A stretch of 64,000 nucleotides of DNA. Source: Tyto alba (lineage: Eukaryota; Chordata; Aves; Strigiformes; Tytonidae). Within the stretch, counting starts at the first letter, position 1. Every line of letters starts with the position of its first letter. The DNA is taken from the NCBI RefSeq assembly GCF_018691265.1, contig NW_024881322.1, forward strand, positions 12,079,989-12,143,988, read 5' to 3'. The notes beneath the pieces were generated by a model. That model worked only from the letters and a program-made list of their open reading frames with translations, was not told the DNA's origin and did not search any database. Shown piece after piece: positions 59,764 through 64,000 of the stretch. The position numbers were made by a program, and so were the translations under genes.

Positions 59764-60480
59764 CATGCAGAATCACAGAGGGGTTGGAAGGGACCTCTGG
59801 AGGTTATCCTGTCTGATCCCCCTGCTCAAGCATGTCCACCTAGACCCAAGATTGCCCAGGACCATGTCTAGACAGCTTTTGAATATCTCTGAGGATGGAG
59901 GCTCCACAACCTCCTTGAGCAACATATGCTTGGTCACCCTCACAGTAAAAAAAGTGTTTCCTGATGTTCAGAGGGAACATCCCATGTTTTAGTTTATGCC
60001 CATTGCCTCTGGTCCTGTCGCTGGGCAACACTGAAAAGAGCCTGGATCCGTCCTGTGCGCACCTTCCCTTTGGGTATCTCTACACATCGATGAGATCCCC
60101 CTGAGCTTTCTCTGATCCAGGCTGCACAGTCCCAGCCCTCTCAGCTTTTCCTTACACAGAAAGCACTTGTTGGCTTTTGCTCGGCTCTCTCCAGTACGTC
60201 CATGTCTCTCTGTCATACTGGGAAGCCCCAGCACTCCAGCAGTGGCCTGACCAGTGCTGCACAGAGGGGAAGGATCACCTCTCTTGACCTGCTGGCAACA
60301 CTCCTCCCGATGAAGCCCAAGATGTTGTTGGCTGCCTTGGCTGCTCAGGCAAGTTGTTGGCTCCTGTTCAAACACAGCTGGGCTTCTCTCACCCATAAGC
60401 GAGGCCAGGCCTTGCACTTGGGCATGACACTCTTGTGATATCGCCCTTCCTTTATGGACCTCTCTGACGGGGAACAGCCA
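59764..60480 (-). mobile_element. CR1 LINE, truncated 3' part, minus strand
   Basis: The reverse complement of a CR1 3' region. On the plus strand it runs 'aatcacagaggggttggaag', 'ggaggctccacaacctcctt', 'gcccattgcctctggtcctg', 'atcgatgagatccccctgag', 'ctgcacagtcccagccctct' and 'agcagtggcctgaccagtgc', then into a poorly kept segment with 'ccaggccttgcacttgggca'. On the coding (minus) strand the ORF2 tail is readable near 59955-60020 ('SDRTRGNGHKLKHGMFPLNI'). The 174-codon frame at 59989-60513 lies inside this element and should not be taken as a host gene. The 5' boundary, near 60480, is approximate. Confidence 0.93.
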
Positions 60481-60800
60481 GGACCAGGAAGCACCAGAGA
60501 GAAATCGTGGCACTGCACAGTGTACTAGCCCACCTCGCTCCCAGTATCTCAGCTGGAAAATGTATTTTTAGGCTGAGCTCCAGTGCTGTAGCTCCTCTTC
60601 AGCCATGAACCTACCATGGCACTGGGTTTTGCATTGCAAACGGGGTGGCTGGACAGAAGGCGTGCATCTCTGGGCTATAGCTGCTGTTGAGGAAATCAGT
60701 CTAATACTGCATGACCTCTTATGTTCTGTATTGTGGCACATACTGGGCAGTTGAAAACAATCTAGGGCAAGGAGGAGTAAAAGGCAAATGCAAAGCACTG

Positions 60801-60868
60801 TGGTTTGGGTTTTTTTGTTGTGTTGTTTTTGTTTGTTTGGTTGCTTGGTTGGTTTTTTCTTTTTCCTT
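60801..60868. repeat. T/G-rich tract
   Basis: GGTTTGGGT followed by T-runs with single G residues, GTTT and GGTT units. Confidence 0.8.
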
Positions 60869-62626
60869 TGAATGTTCCTGTCACTACCACAGTAGCCTAA
60901 CACACTTTGCTGTGGGTACAAGGGCTCTAGCTCTCTTAATTCTTCAGGAACAACTTGATTACAGCCTGACTGCACTAAAATCATAAAGAGGTGTGCTGTT
61001 GTTGATGGATATCAGAAAAGTGCCTCTTGGTCTTCATAACGGATGGTATTTGCAAAAGCTCCTCATGATGTGGGAGCCGAGGCTCTGCTTTTTCAGGTGT
61101 GACACAAGCACGTAAGTCCCAGTGATCTTTAAAAGTAGGTCTTGTGCTCCCAAAGCGTTGCCTGCTTTTGTATGTCAGTACTGATGTAGAGTAATGGCTG
61201 CATCAGTCTTGTATTTCTAGGTAACAGAAGCGCCTGTTCGGCCGATCGAGGATGCTGTTATATCACCGACAATTTAAGTACCTGTTGATAAAGTGCTCTG
61301 GAGTGGCTGCGTTTCCCCCGTGCTAGAGAATCATTTCATTTGCTAAATCTCACCGTTTTATGACCAAGCTGTCATAGCAGAGCTGGCAGGTCTGTGTGGC
61401 TGAGACAGTTTGTTGCTCTGCGATGGCTGGGGATTCAGTTATTTTTAAAGCCAGTTCCTTTGGTGAACAGGAAAACACAAACCTCACCCGTAGCAGAGTC
61501 TGAACTTCTAGTCTGGCATTCCTTTAGCTGTGCACAGCTCACTGATTTTCTTTCTTTTTTTTTTTTTCTAAAAGATTGCTCTGTTTCATCCCTGTGTGGA
61601 ACAGCAGCATACATTCTTTCATTTTTTTTTGGTGTTCAGCAAGGGAATAAAGGTGCCTGTAAGAAATTCGCAGGAGGCCTCATTTACTAGTATTACAAAA
61701 TTCAAATCCAAAGGGTCACACCCACAAGTGCTAATTGTCAAACTGTGCTCTACCAATGGAAAAAAAAAAATGTTTCCATGGTAACTTGCTAATGAGTCTG
61801 CCTGAAAACTTTTCCAAGAAGAACTTTTTTCTAGTGTATTAGACATTTGTGAGGTCAAGTGGCTCCTATGCTGTAGGTAGAACCTCACATGATATGACTG
61901 GTGGTTTTTACACAGCCCAATTATTTTCGAGGAGAGACCCTCAAACACGATCTGTACGAGTAGCACATGAAACCAGCTCAGGGCAGGATTTCATGTAATT
62001 TAAGGCGTCCTCATCTGAGGTAATCATGTTAGCTTCCTTTATAATCAATGTAAAGAAATAGATTCGTGTAGGGTGTCTTTCATGTGACCTGTTTTAGATG
62101 TCAATCTCAGGCTGAGCTGAGTCATGCCCTAGAAATTACATTTTCTTTCTATTGACTATAAAGGGAGCCTGGATGACTATATAGCACTTCTTGGTATCTA
62201 GATCTGAAGTTATGCGCCCCTCACTCCCCAGATGCCTTTGCAGTCTACAGGTCTAGAAAATACACTTTTAGAAAAAAAAGGCAGAATGAGTAATTATATA
62301 GTCTGGAAAAGATAAAATGAGGGACACACATGTCACGGCTTTCAAATACAGAATTCATTTGAAAAGAAGGGATAAGTGATTGAACAGGACAAAAGGAGTG
62401 GGTTTAAACACTTCTAATAATAAGGATAGGGAGACACTGATGTTTCACTGAGAAGTACTGATTATCTACTTTTTTGTGGAAGCATTCCACAATTTGTTTC
62501 ACTTCCCACCACTTTATAAGCTTCAGCCTTCCACTTTAACAGAAAGGTACTTACTGATACACATTTTTCCAGTTGTCAAGACAGCACATAGTTGTATATC
62601 CTCCTTTTGTTTCCCAAGGATGTTTT

Positions 62627-62703
62627 AAAAGAAAAAAAAAAAAAACAAAAACCCCCCAAAATAACAGGTTGGTTTTGTTTTGTTTTGTTTTGTTTTTTTT
62701 TTT
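62627..62703. repeat. head-to-head A-rich and (TTTTG)n tracts
   Basis: An A-rich tract with a C6 island (62627-62660) is followed after about seven bases by four TTTTG units and a 12-T run (62668-62703). The two arms are roughly inverted copies and could fold on each other. Confidence 0.8.
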
Positions 62704-64000
62704 CCCTGCCTTGTAAAGGAATTTTTTTGAGCAGGATTTTTTATGGGTTTGGGGGTGGAGGGTGTTGTCAAAGAGTTTTGGCTGCCTAGAGTACAAGAAG
62801 TGTCATACGGTATTTCAATAGAAACAAAATCTGAAGCAGATAGTTAAAATATCAGAAAAGCAACAAAAAATGGCATGCTTAATATCTACAAACTAAGTGC
62901 TTCATGGGACATCAGGGGGAGATTTCACATGGTTCAAAACAATCAGCAGCCATGCTTTAAAAAAAAATAAATTTGAAAACTTCTCACTCATTCCTGTAGT
63001 TTACCTGTTGTAGTAACAGCAATATTTGGCAGTGAGATAATCTGAAATGTGACAGTGGATGTTCTTAGTATGTGTATTGCTTTTTTCCCCCTCTCTACTG
63101 GTGTCAGTCAGTCAGACCAAAGTTTTCTGAGCAGTTCAAGATGTTTCAAGCCACCGGTACCATTGAAAGAATTAGTTCTGCCATCTCTCTCCAACCGGCT
63201 ATGTGTTTCTGCGTCCTCATCACCTTCAGCCGCTGCAGATGGTGCTGCAGCTGGACAAAGCACCAGAGCTAGGAACTGACCCTGGGTAAAATCAGTGCCT
63301 TGTCTTTTCTCCCAGTGTCAGGAAGAGCTTGGTGCAGGTTTGGAAATAAGCAGAAGATGAAAGGAAAGGACTGCTTCTTTTGGTCACAATGCTCAAAGTG
63401 TTGGTGAGAGCAGGAATCTGGTTGTGTGATGCTTGCTTGATTTGACTGCTTTGTGAAACTTCCTTGGTCAGTAGTTGGCATCTTTTGGAAACTTTGCTAA
63501 GGGTGAAGCTTAAATATCATTCTTCTAATTACAAAATACAATACAAAGGGAGCAAATGGTGCTATCACAAGAAAGTGCCCATTGATCTTGCTTTGTTTGC
63601 ATTAAGGCATCATCTGGAAACCAAGGACATTTATAATTCTTTTAACGATTTTAGAGTGTGGTGGGGAGTCTGGATCCACTTCCTGTGAAATTGTCAAAAG
63701 TAATCCAACTAATTTGTGTGGGTTTGATATCTCTCTTCTTCCATGCGCTCACAGATGAAACCGTATTTAGATTCATTGCAGCAACCATCTACTATGTACA
63801 GAGCAAGCCATTTGCTAGTGGACTCACTGAAAGGAAATTTAGCAATTGGGATGACAAACATGGAAGCTATTACTTTTCTGTGTATGGAGCTACTTCAACC
63901 TGTAGTTTTTAGCCTTTCAAATACAGCTTACTTTCTTCTAGGGAAAAAAAGATAAAAAATATTCTCCTGTTTACAAAATTGTAAGTTATAAAACCTATCA

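Larger units (their letters stand above)
60481..64000 (+). other. PDE1C first intron, distal part
   Basis: No exon recognised. T/G-rich tract at 60801-60868, paired A- and T-rich tracts at 62627-62703, and small runs near 61554-61568 and 61623-61630. The window ends inside this sequence. Confidence 0.55.

Noticed and set aside
59989..60513. 174-codon open frame on the minus strand
   Set aside because: It lies almost wholly within the minus-strand CR1 copy and is not a host gene. The real ORF2 tail is in another frame.

Overview
This is vertebrate nuclear DNA, almost certainly avian. The evidence is four fragments of the CR1 LINE, whose 3' ends read like the bird/reptile family, and three retroviral LTRs of related families that begin with a TGTCCTGG-type box, as is common in bird genomes. 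The window is gene-poor, moderately AT-rich and interrupted by A- or T-rich simple repeats. There are no bacterial features (operons, ribosome binding sites), CRISPR arrays, rRNAs or recognisable tRNAs.

Only one host coding exon can be supported. At 42329-42413 (+) a 28-codon first exon follows a CpG-rich stretch and ends in a phase-1 splice donor. Its peptide matches my recollection of the N-terminus of the long (olfactory-type) isoform of PDE1C, a Ca2+/calmodulin-dependent cyclic-nucleotide phosphodiesterase. Everything from 42414 to the end is then the start of a first intron longer than 21 kb. The 42 kb upstream would be the 5' flank, or introns of even more distal promoters.

Layout: 1-5371, non-coding with one old CR1 tail (2668-2953). 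5377-10018, a decayed 4.6-kb provirus on the + strand: two LTRs, a lysine-tRNA-like primer site, an open hydrophobic frame before gag, a gag remnant, an RNase H piece, an integrase piece, and no env. Protease and most of reverse transcriptase are missing. 10024-21403, non-coding, with an orphan CpG cluster, an inverted octamer pair and strong splice-site look-alikes. 21404-22009, a minus-strand solo LTR, followed by a possible 26-nt microexon and a CR1 tail (22270-22840). 26321-26869, a plus-strand solo LTR. 26875-42100, non-coding. 42105-42413, PDE1C promoter/5' UTR/first exon. 42414-64000, intron with CR1 pieces at 57338-57412 and 59764-60480 (minus) and several A- or T-rich tracts.

The points most worth a second look are the 160-codon hydrophobic reading frame between the provirus primer site and gag, which stays open although gag and pol are riddled with stops, and its same-frame relation to gag across a single stop. 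All family names come from memory and visual alignment, with no database search.
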